Below, one piece after another: positions 33,604 to 42,517 of a stretch of 64,000 bases of DNA. A model generated the notes under the pieces. It searched no databases, was not told where the DNA came from, and worked only from the letters and a program-made list of their open reading frames with translations. Position numbers and translations under genes: made by a program. The stretch lies in contig NZ_BMNE01000010.1 of assembly GCF_014646295.1 (NCBI RefSeq), positions 132,697-196,696 on the forward strand, given 5' to 3'. This DNA comes from Nocardia rhizosphaerihabitans (GTDB taxonomy: Bacteria > Actinomycetota > Actinomycetes > Mycobacteriales > Mycobacteriaceae). Each line of letters opens with the position of its first letter. The stretch's first letter is position 1.

Positions 33604-34798
33604 GCGAATTCCTGCTGCGGCGCAGGAATTCGCGTTCGACCTCGTTGGCGGTAAGGGCGATGGCCGCGTCGTAGGCGGCTGCCGCTTCGGTGAAACTTCC
33701 TTCGCGGCGGAGGAGATCGGCGCGGATGGCGTGGAAGCGGTGGTGGTTCGGGAGGTCGATGGTCGACAGTTCGCGCAGGGCCGCGGTGGGGCCATGGACT
33801 TCGGCGAGGGCGACGGTGCGGTGAAGGGCGACGACGGGGGTGGGGGTGAGGGTGTGGAGGTGGGTGTAGAGGGCGAGGATCTGGGGCCAGTCGGTGGCGG
33901 CCGCGGTGGGGGCGTCGGCGTGGACGGCGTTGATGGCGGCCTGGAGTTGGTAGGGGCCGGGGGCATTGCGGCGCAGGCATTCTCGGAGCAGGGACTGGCC
34001 TTCGGCGATCAGGTCGCGGTTCCAGCGGGTGCGGTCCTGATCGCCGAGGAGCACGAGGTGATCGCCGTCGGTGCGGGCCGCGCGGCGGGATTCGGTGAGC
34101 AGCATGAGGGCGAGCAGGCCGAGGACCTCCGGTTCGCCGGGCATGGGTTCGGTGAGCAGGCGGCCGAGCCGAATCGCTTCGGCGCACAGGTCGGCGCGAA
34201 TGAGTTGTGGGCCCGCAGTGGCCGAATAGCCTTCGGTGAAGACGAGATACACGACCGCCAGGACGGCGGGCACTCGCGCGGGAAGCTCGGAATCGGCGGG
34301 CACCCGGTAGGGGATCCGCGCGTCGCGGATCTTTCCCTTGGCGCGCACGAGCCGTTGCGCCATCGTCGATTCCGAGACCAGGAACGCGCGCGCGATCTCA
34401 TCGGTGGTCACACCGCCGAGCAGCCGCAGCGTCAACGCCACCCGCGCGGCCGGAGCCAGCGCCGGATGGCAGCAGGTGAAGATCAGCCGCAGCCGGTCGT
34501 CAGGGAAGCTGTCGGTGGGCTGGCCCGGATCCGAGTGCAGAAGAGCGGCTTCGGCGTGGCGGTCGGCGCGGGTGGCCTCGCGGCGCAGCCGATCGATCGC
34601 ACGATTGCGGGCGGTGGTGATGATCCACCCCGCCGGGCTCGGCGGGACACCGTCGACCGGCCAGCGCACGACCGCGGCGGCGAACGCCTCCTGCACCGCG
34701 TCCTCGGCGACCCCGATGTCACCGAAGACGCGGATCAGGGACGCGACCGCACGGCCGTAGTGCTCGGCGAACACGGCCCCGATCACCGGGGTGTCCAT
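33584..34798 (-). CDS. ECF42-like RNA polymerase sigma factor with C-terminal TPR-type extension
   Basis: This 404-aa protein has sigma region 2 (FGDIGVAEDAVQEAFAAAVVRWPVDG, NRAIDRLRRE) and region 4 (LRLLGGVTTDEIARAFLVSESTMAQRLVRAKGKI), then a long extension (about residues 180-400) with helical repeats and FTEGYSATAG. This architecture plus an adjacent DGPF gene is characteristic of group ECF42, which lacks an anti-sigma factor. Its ATG directly follows the DGPF stop. The C-terminal RRSRNSLPSSYI is unlike the usual FLxRRLAEL-type ending, suggesting truncation of a few residues at the inverted repeat. Confidence 0.88.
   Translation of the reverse strand: MDTPVIGAVFAEHYGRAVASLIRVFGDIGVAEDAVQEAFAAAVVRWPVDGVPPSPAGWIITTARNRAIDRLRREATRADRHAEAALLHSDPGQPTDSFPDDRLRLIFTCCHPALAPAARVALTLRLLGGVTTDEIARAFLVSESTMAQRLVRAKGKIRDARIPYRVPADSELPARVPAVLAVVYLVFTEGYSATAGPQLIRADLCAEAIRLGRLLTEPMPGEPEVLGLLALMLLTESRRAARTDGDHLVLLGDQDRTRWNRDLIAEGQSLLRECLRRNAPGPYQLQAAINAVHADAPTAAATDWPQILALYTHLHTLTPTPVVALHRTVALAEVHGPTAALRELSTIDLPNHHRFHAIRADLLRREGSFTEAAAAYDAAIALTANEVEREFLRRSRNSLPSSYI
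33604..33633. repeat. Perfect 12-bp inverted repeat in the 3' end of the sigma factor gene
   Basis: GCGAATTCCTGC (33604-33615) and GCAGGAATTCGC (33622-33633) are exact reverse complements with a 6-base loop. The repeat lies within the last codons of the sigma factor, where the protein departs from the usual family ending. It may be a terminator or the scar of a rearrangement joining the sigma gene to the broken sequence beyond. Confidence 0.6.
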
Positions 34799-35137
34799 CT
34801 AACTGTGCGCCACCGGTCGCACCTCGATCGGCAAGGTGAGTACCGCGGCCAGCTTGCCCGCCCACTCCAGCGCCTCGTCCAGATCGGCGGCCTGGATGAG
34901 GGTGAAGCCGCCGATGTGCTCGGTGCCCTCGGCATACGGCCCGTCGGTGATCAGCACGTCACCCTCCTTCGCCCGCACGACGGTCGCGGTGCTCGGCTCG
35001 TGCAGGCCGACCGCGAACACCCACGCCCCGGCGGCGCGCATGTCGTCGTTCAGGGCGGCGAGATCGTCCATGATCGCGTCGATAGTGTCCGGCGCGGGTC
35101 CGTCGGGCTGATAGATGGACAGCAGGTACTGCTTCAT
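34799..35137 (-). CDS. DGPF (YCII-related) protein, partner of the ECF42 sigma factor
   Basis: This 112-aa protein is a dimeric ferredoxin-like YCII/DGPF domain: MKQYLLSIYQPDG start, DDMRAAGAWVFAVGL middle, then ITDGPYAEGTEHIGGFTLI, where the DGPF element reads DGPY. The ATG at 35137 has AAAGGA upstream. Stop and sigma start abut (TAGATG), so the pair is translated together. ECF42 factors typically control genes for such DGPF proteins, so this operon may be self-regulated. Confidence 0.9.
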   Translation of the reverse strand: MKQYLLSIYQPDGPAPDTIDAIMDDLAALNDDMRAAGAWVFAVGLHEPSTATVVRAKEGDVLITDGPYAEGTEHIGGFTLIQAADLDEALEWAGKLAAVLTLPIEVRPVAHS

Positions 35138-35289
35138 GATCGTCCTTTCGTCGATGGTGCCGGTGCGCGACCGGTTCATCTCCTATACGAACGCGATGCC
35201 GCCGAATCGACAGCACGGGTGACCCGATTCTCGCCCGGACGCCAGCGAGGTTTCCGGGATCGGCCGATCCGCTGTGCCACGATGAGGCG

Positions 35290-36516
35290 ATGGAGCTGCT
35301 CGCTTCCGCCGCCGTGGACGGTCCGTCGCCGATCGTGTCGCTGTTCTGGATCGCACTCGTCGCGGTGGCGGCTCCGCTGCTCTCGCGCGCACTGCGCGGC
35401 TATGTGCCGGACGTGGTCATCCTGCTTGTGGCGGGCACGATTCTGGGACCCTTCGCGCTGGGCTGGGCCACCGCCGAGGGCGGCGTCGACCTGATCAAGG
35501 AACTCGGCCTCGGCATGCTGTTCCTGCTGGCCGGGTACGAACTGGACCCGAAGTTGCTCGGCGGCCGCTCGGGACGCGTGGCCTGGCTGGTGTGGCTGGC
35601 GGGTCTGATGTTCGCGTTCGGGCTGGTCACCGTCCTCGCGAGCAGCGAATCGACCACCAATCACATCGCCGTCGCCATCGCGATGACCTCCACCGCGCTG
35701 GGCACCCTGCTGCCGATCGTCAAACAGGCGGGCCTGCTCGACACCCCACTGGGCCGCGCGGTGCTGGCGCACGGCGCGGTCGGCGAGCTCGGCCCGATCG
35801 TGGCCATGTCGGTGCTGCTGAGCAGCCGCAATGTCGGCGCCGCACTGATCGTGCTCGTGCTGTTCGTCGTGGCGGCCCTGCTGGTCGGGCTGATTCCGCT
35901 GCGCCTGTTCAGTCGCGTCCCCGATCTCGGCGCGGCGCTGGCCAGGATGGACGGCGGCACCTCCCAGCTGCCGGTGCGCGGGTCGATCCTGCTGCTGCTC
36001 GTGCTCATGGTGGTCGCCGAACGCTTCGACCTGGACGTGGTGCTCGGCGCGTTCGCCGCGGGCATGGTGCTGCGCAGGCTCATCGCGGCGGGTCATCCGC
36101 GCGTCGACGAGCAGCTGGAGACCATCGGCTACGGCCTGCTGATCCCGGTATTCTTCGTGGTGTCGGGGATGGGGATCGATATGTCGGCGGTGGCGGGACA
36201 GCCGCTGCTGTGGGCGTCGTTCGTGGCCGCCATCGCCGTCGCCCGCGGCCTGCCCGTGTGGTTGAGCGAACGGTACGTCCCGCACGGGCGCAACCTGGAG
36301 TCACCGCGGGAGCGGGCTCAGCTCGCGCTGTTCGCGGCCACCGGCCTGCCGATCATCGTCGCCGTCACCCAGGTGGCCGTCTCGACGGAGCTGATGACCG
36401 GCGACACGGCCTCGGTCCTGGTCGCCGCCGGTGCGACGACGGTTCTGGTGTTTCCCCTGGTAGCGCGGCTGATCGGGCCCAAGGTGCCGGTCGCGACCGC
36501 ACCTGCCCATGAATGA
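35290..36516 (+). CDS. CPA2-family monovalent cation:proton antiporter
   Basis: This 408-aa membrane protein has about 12 helices of the Na+/H+ exchanger fold. Features include PDVVILLVAGTILGP, LGMLFLLAGYELDP, AIAMTSTALGTLLPI and AHGAVGELGPIVAMSVL, with an Asp/Glu-type core. No C-terminal TrkA domain is present. It would exchange Na+ or K+ for protons and help pH or ion homeostasis. Its last codons overlap the ARG-box element upstream of argC, so it forms the left border of the arginine operon. Confidence 0.87.
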   Translation: MELLASAAVDGPSPIVSLFWIALVAVAAPLLSRALRGYVPDVVILLVAGTILGPFALGWATAEGGVDLIKELGLGMLFLLAGYELDPKLLGGRSGRVAWLVWLAGLMFAFGLVTVLASSESTTNHIAVAIAMTSTALGTLLPIVKQAGLLDTPLGRAVLAHGAVGELGPIVAMSVLLSSRNVGAALIVLVLFVVAALLVGLIPLRLFSRVPDLGAALARMDGGTSQLPVRGSILLLLVLMVVAERFDLDVVLGAFAAGMVLRRLIAAGHPRVDEQLETIGYGLLIPVFFVVSGMGIDMSAVAGQPLLWASFVAAIAVARGLPVWLSERYVPHGRNLESPRERAQLALFAATGLPIIVAVTQVAVSTELMTGDTASVLVAAGATTVLVFPLVARLIGPKVPVATAPAHE

Positions 36517-36540
36517 GCTTGCACAATCGTGCATAATCAT
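36509..36540. promoter_or_regulatory. ARG-box-like operator upstream of argC
   Basis: The core TTGCACAATCGTGCATAA (36519-36536) is an imperfect dyad in an AT-rich island just before the argC start. The whole 32-base stretch matches 29 of 32 positions with the one upstream of argG (56032-56063), including the outer ATGAATGAG and ATAATCAT. ArgR is encoded at the end of this operon, so an arginine-responsive operator is very likely. It overlaps the last codons of the antiporter gene. Confidence 0.85.
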
Positions 36541-36543
36541 CAC

Positions 36544-37602
36544 ATGGTTGATTCGTCGGGAGGACCCGCCTTGCGGGTGGCGGTTGCCGGTGCGAGTGGA
36601 TACGCCGGTGGCGAAGTGTTGCGTCTGCTGCTGAACCACCCCGAATACCGAGCCGGGCGCCTCGAGATCGGGGCGCTGACCGCCGGATCCAACGCGGGCA
36701 CCGCGCTGGGCGCGCTCCAGCCGCATCTGCTGCCGCTGGCCGACCGGATCCTGCAGGAAACCACCCCCGAGGTCCTGGCCGGCCACGACATCGTCTTCCT
36801 CGGCCTGCCGCACGGCCAGTCCGGCGCCATCGCGCAGGCGCTGCCCGAGTCCACGGTGATCATCGACTGCGGTGCCGACTTCCGGCTCACCGATGCCGCC
36901 GCCTGGGAGAAGTACTACGGCAGCGCCCACGCGGGCAGCTGGCCGTACGGTCTGCCCGAGCTGCCCGGCGGCCGGGCGGCGCTCACCGGCGCGCGGCGGA
37001 TCGCCGTGCCCGGCTGCTACCCGACCGTGTCCAGCGTCGCGCTGGCCCCGGCCGTCGCCGCAGGCATCATCGAGCCGGCCGTGAACGTGGTCGCCATCAG
37101 CGGCACCTCCGGCGCGGGCCGCAAACTCGACGTCGGCCTGCTCGGTTCCGAGGTGATGGGCAGCGTCCGCGCCTACAGCATCGCCGGCGCGCACCGGCAC
37201 ACCCCCGAGATCGCGCAGAACCTGAAGGCGGCGGGCGGCGTCGACGTCGCGGTGTCGTTCACCCCCGTCCTCGCCCCGATGCCGCGCGGCATCCTCGCGA
37301 CCTGCACTGCCCCGGTGAAGGTGGACGCGGCCGAAGCGCGCGCGGTCTACGAAAAGGCCTACGCCGACGAGCCGTTCGTGCATCTGCTGCCCGAAGGCGT
37401 ACTGCCGCAGACGGGTTCGGTGCTCGGCTCCAACGCCATCACCCTGCAGGTCACCGTCGACACCGACGCGGGTCTGCTCGTCGTGATCGGCGCGATCGAC
37501 AACTTGACCAAGGGCACCGCGGGCGCCGCGGTGCAATCGATGAATCTGGCCGTCGGATTCGACGAGACCGCAGGACTTTCCACCGTAGGAGTGGCACCGT
37601 GA
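36544..37602 (+). CDS. argC: N-acetyl-gamma-glutamyl-phosphate reductase
   Basis: ArgC reduces N-acetylglutamyl-phosphate to the semialdehyde with NADPH, the third step of arginine synthesis. At 352 aa it is full length. It has the nucleotide-binding GASGYAGGEVLRLL, the catalytic Cys in VPGCYPT, and NLTKGTAGAAVQSMN at the C-terminus. The ATG at 36544 (MVDSSGG) is preferred over an upstream GTG at 36529 that lies inside the ARG-box element. It is the first gene of argCJBDFR; its stop overlaps the argJ start. Confidence 0.96.
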   Translation: MVDSSGGPALRVAVAGASGYAGGEVLRLLLNHPEYRAGRLEIGALTAGSNAGTALGALQPHLLPLADRILQETTPEVLAGHDIVFLGLPHGQSGAIAQALPESTVIIDCGADFRLTDAAAWEKYYGSAHAGSWPYGLPELPGGRAALTGARRIAVPGCYPTVSSVALAPAVAAGIIEPAVNVVAISGTSGAGRKLDVGLLGSEVMGSVRAYSIAGAHRHTPEIAQNLKAAGGVDVAVSFTPVLAPMPRGILATCTAPVKVDAAEARAVYEKAYADEPFVHLLPEGVLPQTGSVLGSNAITLQVTVDTDAGLLVVIGAIDNLTKGTAGAAVQSMNLAVGFDETAGLSTVGVAP

Positions 37603-38825
37603 CGACCCCTGATCCGCACACGACGGACCATGGCAATTTGATCCACACCCAGGGCGTCACCGCCCCGCTCGGCTTCCGCGCCGCGGGTATCGCGGCGGGC
37701 ATCAAGGCCAGCGGCAAGCCCGACCTCGCGCTGGTGCTCAACGAGGGCCCCGAATACGCCGCGGCGGGCGTGTTCACGAGCAACCAGGTCAAGGCCGCGC
37801 CGGTGCTGTGGTCGCAGCAGGTGCTGAAGTCGGGTCGCGTGCGCGCGGTCATCCTGAACTCGGGCGGCGCGAATGCGTGCACCGGCCCCGGTGGCTTCCA
37901 GGACACCCACCAGACAGCCGAGGAACTCGCTGCGGCACTGAGCAATTGGGGCACCGAGACCGGCGCGGGCGAGATCGCGGTCTGCTCGACCGGCCTCATC
38001 GGTGACCGGCTCCCGATGGACAAGCTCATCCCCGCCGTCACCGAGATCGTGCACGAGATGGGCGGCGGCATGTCCGGCGGCTCCGATGCCGCTCACGCCA
38101 TCATGACCACCGACACCGTGCCGAAGGAATCGGCGTTCCACCACGAGGACAAGTGGAACGTCGGTGGCATGGCCAAGGGCGCGGGCATGCTCGCCCCGTC
38201 GCTGGCCACCATGCTCGTCGTGCTCACCACCGACGCCGTGGCGACCCCCGAACAGCTCGACCAGGCGCTGCGCAAGGCCACCAAATACACCTTCGACCGG
38301 CTCGACGTCGACGGTTCCTGCTCCACCAACGACACCGTGCTGCTGCTGGCCAACGGCGCCAGCGGCGTCGCGCCGTCGCAGGAGGACCTCGACGCCGCCG
38401 TCTTCACGGTGTGCGACGACCTGGCCGCCCAGCTGATGGCCGACGCCGAGGGCGTCACCAAGCGGGTGCGGGTCACCGTCACCGGCGCGGCGTCCGAGGA
38501 GGAGGCGCTGACCGTCGCCCGGGCCGTCGCTCGCGACAGCCTGGTCAAGACCGCGCTGTTCGGCTCCGACCCGAACTGGGGCCGGGTGCTCGCCGCCGTC
38601 GGTATCGCCCCGGTGACGCTGGACCCGAACCGGATCGCGGTGTCGTTCAACGGCAATCCGGTCTGCGTCGACAGTGTCGGCGCGCCCGGCGCCCGCGAGG
38701 TCGACCTGTCCGGCGAGGACATCGACGTGCTGATCGAGCTCAATGTCGGCGAGGGCACCGCGATGGTGCGCACCACCGACCTCTCGCACGCCTACGTCGA
38801 AGAGAATTCGGCCTACAGCTCATGA
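37599..38825 (+). CDS. argJ: Bifunctional glutamate N-acetyltransferase/ornithine acetyltransferase
   Basis: ArgJ transfers the acetyl group from N-acetylornithine to glutamate, making the pathway cyclic. The 408-aa precursor contains the autocleavage site in KGAGMLAPSLATMLV, with the Thr nucleophile around residue 203, and the downstream motifs VDGSCSTNDTVLL and FGSDPNWGRVLAAVG. The start is GTG overlapping the argC stop (GTGA); the stop overlaps argB (ATGA). Confidence 0.97.
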   Translation: MTTPDPHTTDHGNLIHTQGVTAPLGFRAAGIAAGIKASGKPDLALVLNEGPEYAAAGVFTSNQVKAAPVLWSQQVLKSGRVRAVILNSGGANACTGPGGFQDTHQTAEELAAALSNWGTETGAGEIAVCSTGLIGDRLPMDKLIPAVTEIVHEMGGGMSGGSDAAHAIMTTDTVPKESAFHHEDKWNVGGMAKGAGMLAPSLATMLVVLTTDAVATPEQLDQALRKATKYTFDRLDVDGSCSTNDTVLLLANGASGVAPSQEDLDAAVFTVCDDLAAQLMADAEGVTKRVRVTVTGAASEEEALTVARAVARDSLVKTALFGSDPNWGRVLAAVGIAPVTLDPNRIAVSFNGNPVCVDSVGAPGAREVDLSGEDIDVLIELNVGEGTAMVRTTDLSHAYVEENSAYSS

Positions 38826-39709
38826 GCAGCGGTGTGGTGCAGTCCCTTTCGGCGCTGGACAAGGCGCATGTGCTCGCCGACGCGCTGCCGTGGCTGCAGA
38901 AGTTCCGCGACAAGATCGTCGTCGTGAAGTACGGCGGCAACGCCATGATCGACGACGAACTCAAGGCCGCCTTCGCCGCCGACATGGCGTTCCTGCGCAC
39001 CGTCGGCGTGCATCCGGTGGTCGTGCACGGCGGTGGCCCGCAGATCAACGCCATGCTGAAGAAGCTCGGCATGGCGGGCGAGTTCCGCGGCGGCTTCCGC
39101 GTCACCACCCCCGAGGTGATGGACGTGGTGCGGATGGTGCTGTTCGGCCAGGTCGGGCGCGAGCTCGTCGGGCTGATCAACGCGCACGGGCCGTACGCGG
39201 TCGGCATCTCCGGTGAGGACGCGCATCTGTTCACCGCGACCCGGCGCACCGTCACCGTGGCGGGCGTCGCCACCGATATCGGCCTGGTCGGCGACGTCAC
39301 CGAGGTCAACCCCGGTGCCGTGCTCGACCTGATCGACGCGGGCCGCATCCCGGTGGTCTCCACCATCGCCCCCGACGCCGACGGCGTGGTCCACAACATC
39401 AACGCCGACACCGCCGCCGCCGCGCTGGCGGAGGGGATCGGCGCGGAGAAGCTCGTCGTCCTCACCGACGTCGAGGGCCTCTACACCGACTGGCCCGACC
39501 GGTCCTCGCTGACCAGTGAGATCGACGCGACGGCGCTGGCGGAGTTGCTGCCGCGCCTGGACGCGGGCATGGTGCCGAAGATGGAAGCGTGCCTGCGCGC
39601 CGTCCAGGGCGGGGTGCCCAGCGCCCACGTCATCGACGGGCGCGTGCCGCATTCGGTACTACTGGAGTTGTTCACCGGAGAAGGAATCGGAACGATGGTG
39701 ACCGCATGA
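38822..39709 (+). CDS. argB: Acetylglutamate kinase
   Basis: ArgB phosphorylates N-acetylglutamate, usually the arginine-inhibited step. This 295-aa amino-acid-kinase-fold enzyme has VVKYGGNAM near residue 40, HPVVVHGGGPQIN, and the ATP-binding LTDVEGLY. The N-terminal helix before the kinase core (ALDKAHVLADALPWLQKF) is the type linked to arginine-sensitive hexameric forms. It overlaps argJ and argD by 4 bases each. Confidence 0.97.
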   Translation: MSSGVVQSLSALDKAHVLADALPWLQKFRDKIVVVKYGGNAMIDDELKAAFAADMAFLRTVGVHPVVVHGGGPQINAMLKKLGMAGEFRGGFRVTTPEVMDVVRMVLFGQVGRELVGLINAHGPYAVGISGEDAHLFTATRRTVTVAGVATDIGLVGDVTEVNPGAVLDLIDAGRIPVVSTIAPDADGVVHNINADTAAAALAEGIGAEKLVVLTDVEGLYTDWPDRSSLTSEIDATALAELLPRLDAGMVPKMEACLRAVQGGVPSAHVIDGRVPHSVLLELFTGEGIGTMVTA

Positions 39710-40944
39710 GTGAAGTAGAGAAGCTGCAGCAGCGGTGGTCGGCCGCGATGATGAACAACTACGGCACCCCGAAGGTCGCGCTGGTGCGCGGCGCGGGCGC
39801 GGTGGTCTACGACGCCGACGGCAAGCGCTACGTCGACTTCCTCGGTGGCATCGCGGTGAACAGCCTCGGCCACGCCCACCCGGCCATCCTGGAAGCGGTC
39901 ACCCAGCAGCTGGGCACGCTCGGCCACGTGTCGAACATCTATGCCAGCGAACCGGTGATCGAGCTGGCCGAGAAGCTGCTCGCGCACTTCGGCAACGGTG
40001 AGGGCAAGGCGTTCTTCTGCAACTCCGGAACCGAGGCCAACGAGGCCGCGTTCAAGATTGCCCGGCTGACCGGCCGGTCCAAGATCGTCGCCGCCGAGGA
40101 GGCCTTCCACGGCCGGACCATGGGCGCGCTCGCGCTGACCGGTCAGCCGTCGAAGCGGGAGCCGTTCGCGCCGATGCCGCCCGGCGTCGTGCACGTGCCC
40201 TACGGTGACGCGGACGCGCTCGAGCGGGTCGTCGATTCCGACACCGCCGCGGTGTTCCTCGAGCCGATGATGGGCGAGAGCGGTGTGGTCGTCCCGCCGT
40301 TCGACTACCTGGCGCGGGCGCGCGAGATCACCTCGCGGGCGGGCGCACTGCTGATCCTCGACGAGGTGCAGACCGGAATCGGCCGCACCGGAACGTTTTT
40401 CGCGCATCAGGCGGCGGGCATCGTGCCCGACGCGATCACCCTGGCCAAGGGCTTGGGCGGTGGCCTGCCGATCGGCGCCGTGCTGGCGCAGGGCCGGGCG
40501 GCCGAACTGCTCACCCCGGGCCTGCACGGGACGACCTTCGGCGGCAACCCCGTATGCGCCGCCGCGGCCTTGGCGGTGCTGCGCACGATCGACTCCGAAG
40601 ATCTTCTCTCCCATGTGGAATGGGTCGGCAAGAAGCTCAGCGACGGCATCGCGCTGCTCGAGCATCCCGAGATCGATTACGTGCGCGGCGCGGGTCTGCT
40701 CATCGGCATCGTGTTGAAGAACGACATCTCGGCCTCTGTGGACGAGCGGGCGCGGGAGGCGGGCTACCTGATCAACCCCGCCAAGCCCAACGTGATCCGG
40801 TTGGCGCCGCCCCTGGTGCTCACCGAAACCCAGGCCGACAACTTCGTCGCCGACCTGCCCGAGATTCTCGACAAGGCCGCCGCCGATGCCGACGAACGAG
40901 CCGAGCAGCACCGCAGCCCGGATGCGAAGGGAGCGAGCAAGTGA
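39706..40944 (+). CDS. argD: Acetylornithine aminotransferase
   Basis: This 412-aa class III PLP aminotransferase makes N-acetylornithine from the semialdehyde using glutamate. It has FFCNSGTEANEAAFKIAR, EAFHGRTMGALALTGQ, LILDEVQTGIGRTG and the PLP lysine in ITLAKGLGGGLPIG (around residue 248). The start is ATG overlapping the argB stop; its stop overlaps the GTG of argF. Confidence 0.97.
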   Translation: MSEVEKLQQRWSAAMMNNYGTPKVALVRGAGAVVYDADGKRYVDFLGGIAVNSLGHAHPAILEAVTQQLGTLGHVSNIYASEPVIELAEKLLAHFGNGEGKAFFCNSGTEANEAAFKIARLTGRSKIVAAEEAFHGRTMGALALTGQPSKREPFAPMPPGVVHVPYGDADALERVVDSDTAAVFLEPMMGESGVVVPPFDYLARAREITSRAGALLILDEVQTGIGRTGTFFAHQAAGIVPDAITLAKGLGGGLPIGAVLAQGRAAELLTPGLHGTTFGGNPVCAAAALAVLRTIDSEDLLSHVEWVGKKLSDGIALLEHPEIDYVRGAGLLIGIVLKNDISASVDERAREAGYLINPAKPNVIRLAPPLVLTETQADNFVADLPEILDKAAADADERAEQHRSPDAKGASK

Positions 40945-41873
40945 CCCTGCGCCACTTTCTGCGCGACGACGACGTGACACAGGCCGAACAGGCCGAAATC
41001 CTCGCCATCGCGGCGGAATTGAAGAAGAATCCGTTCGCGCACCGGCCGCTCGACGGCCCGCGCGGCGTCGGGGTGATCTTCGAGAAGAACTCCACCCGTA
41101 CCCGGTTCTCGTTCGAGCTCGGCATCGCCCAGCTCGGCGGGCACGCGGTCGTCGTCGACGGCCGTGACACCCAGCTGGGCCGCGAGGAAACCCTCGGCGA
41201 CACCGGCAGCGTCCTCTCGCGCTATGTGGACGCCATCGTGTGGCGGACCTTCGAACAGTCCCGTCTCGACGAGATGTCCACCACCGCGACGGTTCCCGTG
41301 GTGAACGCGCTGTCCAACGAGTTCCATCCCTGTCAGGTGCTCGCCGATCTGCAGACGATCACCGAACGCAAGGGCGCTCTCGCCGGCCTGAACCTCACCT
41401 ACTTCGGCGACGGCGCCAACAACATGGCGCATTCGCTGCTGCTCGGCGGTGTGACGGCGGGCATGAACGTGACCGTCGCCGCGCCCGCCGGGTTCGAGCC
41501 GCTGCCGTGGATCCTGGACGCCGCCGCCAAGCGGGCCGCCGAGACCGGGGCGACCGTGACGGTCACCCACGATCCGGTGGCCGGTGCGACGGGCGCCGAC
41601 GTGCTCGTCACCGACACCTGGACCTCGATGGGCCAGGAGAACGACGGCCTCGACCGCGTCGGCCCGTTCCGGCCGTTCCAGGTCAACGAGGCACTGCTCG
41701 CCGCCGCCGACCCGGAAGCCATCGTGATGCACTGCCTTCCGGCGCACCGCGGCGAGGAGATCACCGACGAGGTGCTCGACGGCCCGCACAGCGTGGTCTG
41801 GGACGAAGCCGAGAACCGGCTGCACGCCCAGAAGGCGCTGCTGGTCTGGCTGCTCGCGAAAGCCGCCGCATGA
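40941..41873 (+). CDS. argF: Ornithine carbamoyltransferase
   Basis: ArgF condenses ornithine with carbamoyl phosphate to citrulline. At 310 aa it is full length with STRTRFSFE (carbamoyl-phosphate loop), FHPCQVLADLQT and the ornithine motif HCLPAHRGEEI. The start is GTG overlapping the argD stop. It precedes argR by 34 bases, which carry a GGAGG ribosome-binding site. Confidence 0.97.
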   Translation: MTLRHFLRDDDVTQAEQAEILAIAAELKKNPFAHRPLDGPRGVGVIFEKNSTRTRFSFELGIAQLGGHAVVVDGRDTQLGREETLGDTGSVLSRYVDAIVWRTFEQSRLDEMSTTATVPVVNALSNEFHPCQVLADLQTITERKGALAGLNLTYFGDGANNMAHSLLLGGVTAGMNVTVAAPAGFEPLPWILDAAAKRAAETGATVTVTHDPVAGATGADVLVTDTWTSMGQENDGLDRVGPFRPFQVNEALLAAADPEAIVMHCLPAHRGEEITDEVLDGPHSVVWDEAENRLHAQKALLVWLLAKAAA

Positions 41874-41907
41874 GACCGCGAACCGGGGCCGGCGCGGAGG
41901 GCTGGCG

Positions 41908-42414
41908 ATGAGCACGGCGCCCGAGAAGGGCTCGCCCGCCATCGCCCGTACCCGCGCCGGCCGCCAATCGCGCATCGTGGAACTGCTGTCCGCGCATTCG
42001 GTCCGCAGCCAGACCGAACTCGCGACGCTGCTGGCCGCCGAGGGCATCGAGACCACCCAGGCGACCCTGTCACGTGACCTCGACGAACTCGGCGCGGTGA
42101 AACTGCGCGCCGCCGACGGTGGCGCCGGCGTCTACGTCGTCCCCGAGGACGGCAGCCCCGTCCGCGGCGTCACCGGCGGCACCGGCCGCCTCTCCAAGCT
42201 CCTCGGCGACCTCCTGGTCTCCACCGACGCCAGCGGCAACCTCGCCGTCCTGCGCACCCCACCCGGCGCCGCCCACTTCCTGGCCAGCGCCCTCGACCGC
42301 GCCGCCTTGCCCTACATCGTCGGCACCATCGCCGGCGACGACACCATCGCCGTCATCGCCCGCGAACCCCTCACCGGCGCCGAACTGGCCGCGAAAATCG
42401 AACGCCTGGCCTGA
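41908..42414 (+). CDS. argR: Arginine repressor
   Basis: ArgR represses arginine genes when arginine is abundant. This 168-aa protein has an N-terminal winged helix (RIVELLSAHSVRSQTELATLLAAEGIETTQATLSRDLDELGAVK) and the C-terminal hexamerisation/arginine-binding domain, with GTIAGDDTIAVIAREP. GGAGG (41896-41900) lies seven bases before ATG. In M. tuberculosis argG follows directly; here argG lies 13.7 kb away beyond the mce block. Confidence 0.96.
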   Translation: MSTAPEKGSPAIARTRAGRQSRIVELLSAHSVRSQTELATLLAAEGIETTQATLSRDLDELGAVKLRAADGGAGVYVVPEDGSPVRGVTGGTGRLSKLLGDLLVSTDASGNLAVLRTPPGAAHFLASALDRAALPYIVGTIAGDDTIAVIAREPLTGAELAAKIERLA

Positions 42415-42491
42415 CCGGGGCATTGTTCGGCAGCCGGTCCTGGTATCCAACGATGGACGCATAAAGTTAAGTAACGATGCTGCTTAGCTAA

Positions 42492-42507
42492 CGCTGACGG
42501 CTCAGCG
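42492..42507. terminator. Short hairpin after argR
   Basis: CGCTGA (42492-42497) and TCAGCG (42502-42507) are exact reverse complements with a CGGC loop, lying between the convergent argR and SLOG-like genes. The surrounding 42450-42495 is unusually AT-rich (TAAAGTTAAGTAACG, TTAGCTAA). The hairpin may end the arginine operon, and the region marks where the backbone switches to the inserted block. Confidence 0.45.
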
Positions 42508-42517
42508 GCCTCGCCGG

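Noticed and set aside
33058..33966. A 302-codon Pro/Ser/Thr-rich minus-strand frame
   Set aside because: Low-complexity shadow of the sigma factor with no domain; its start overlaps conserved sigma factor codons.
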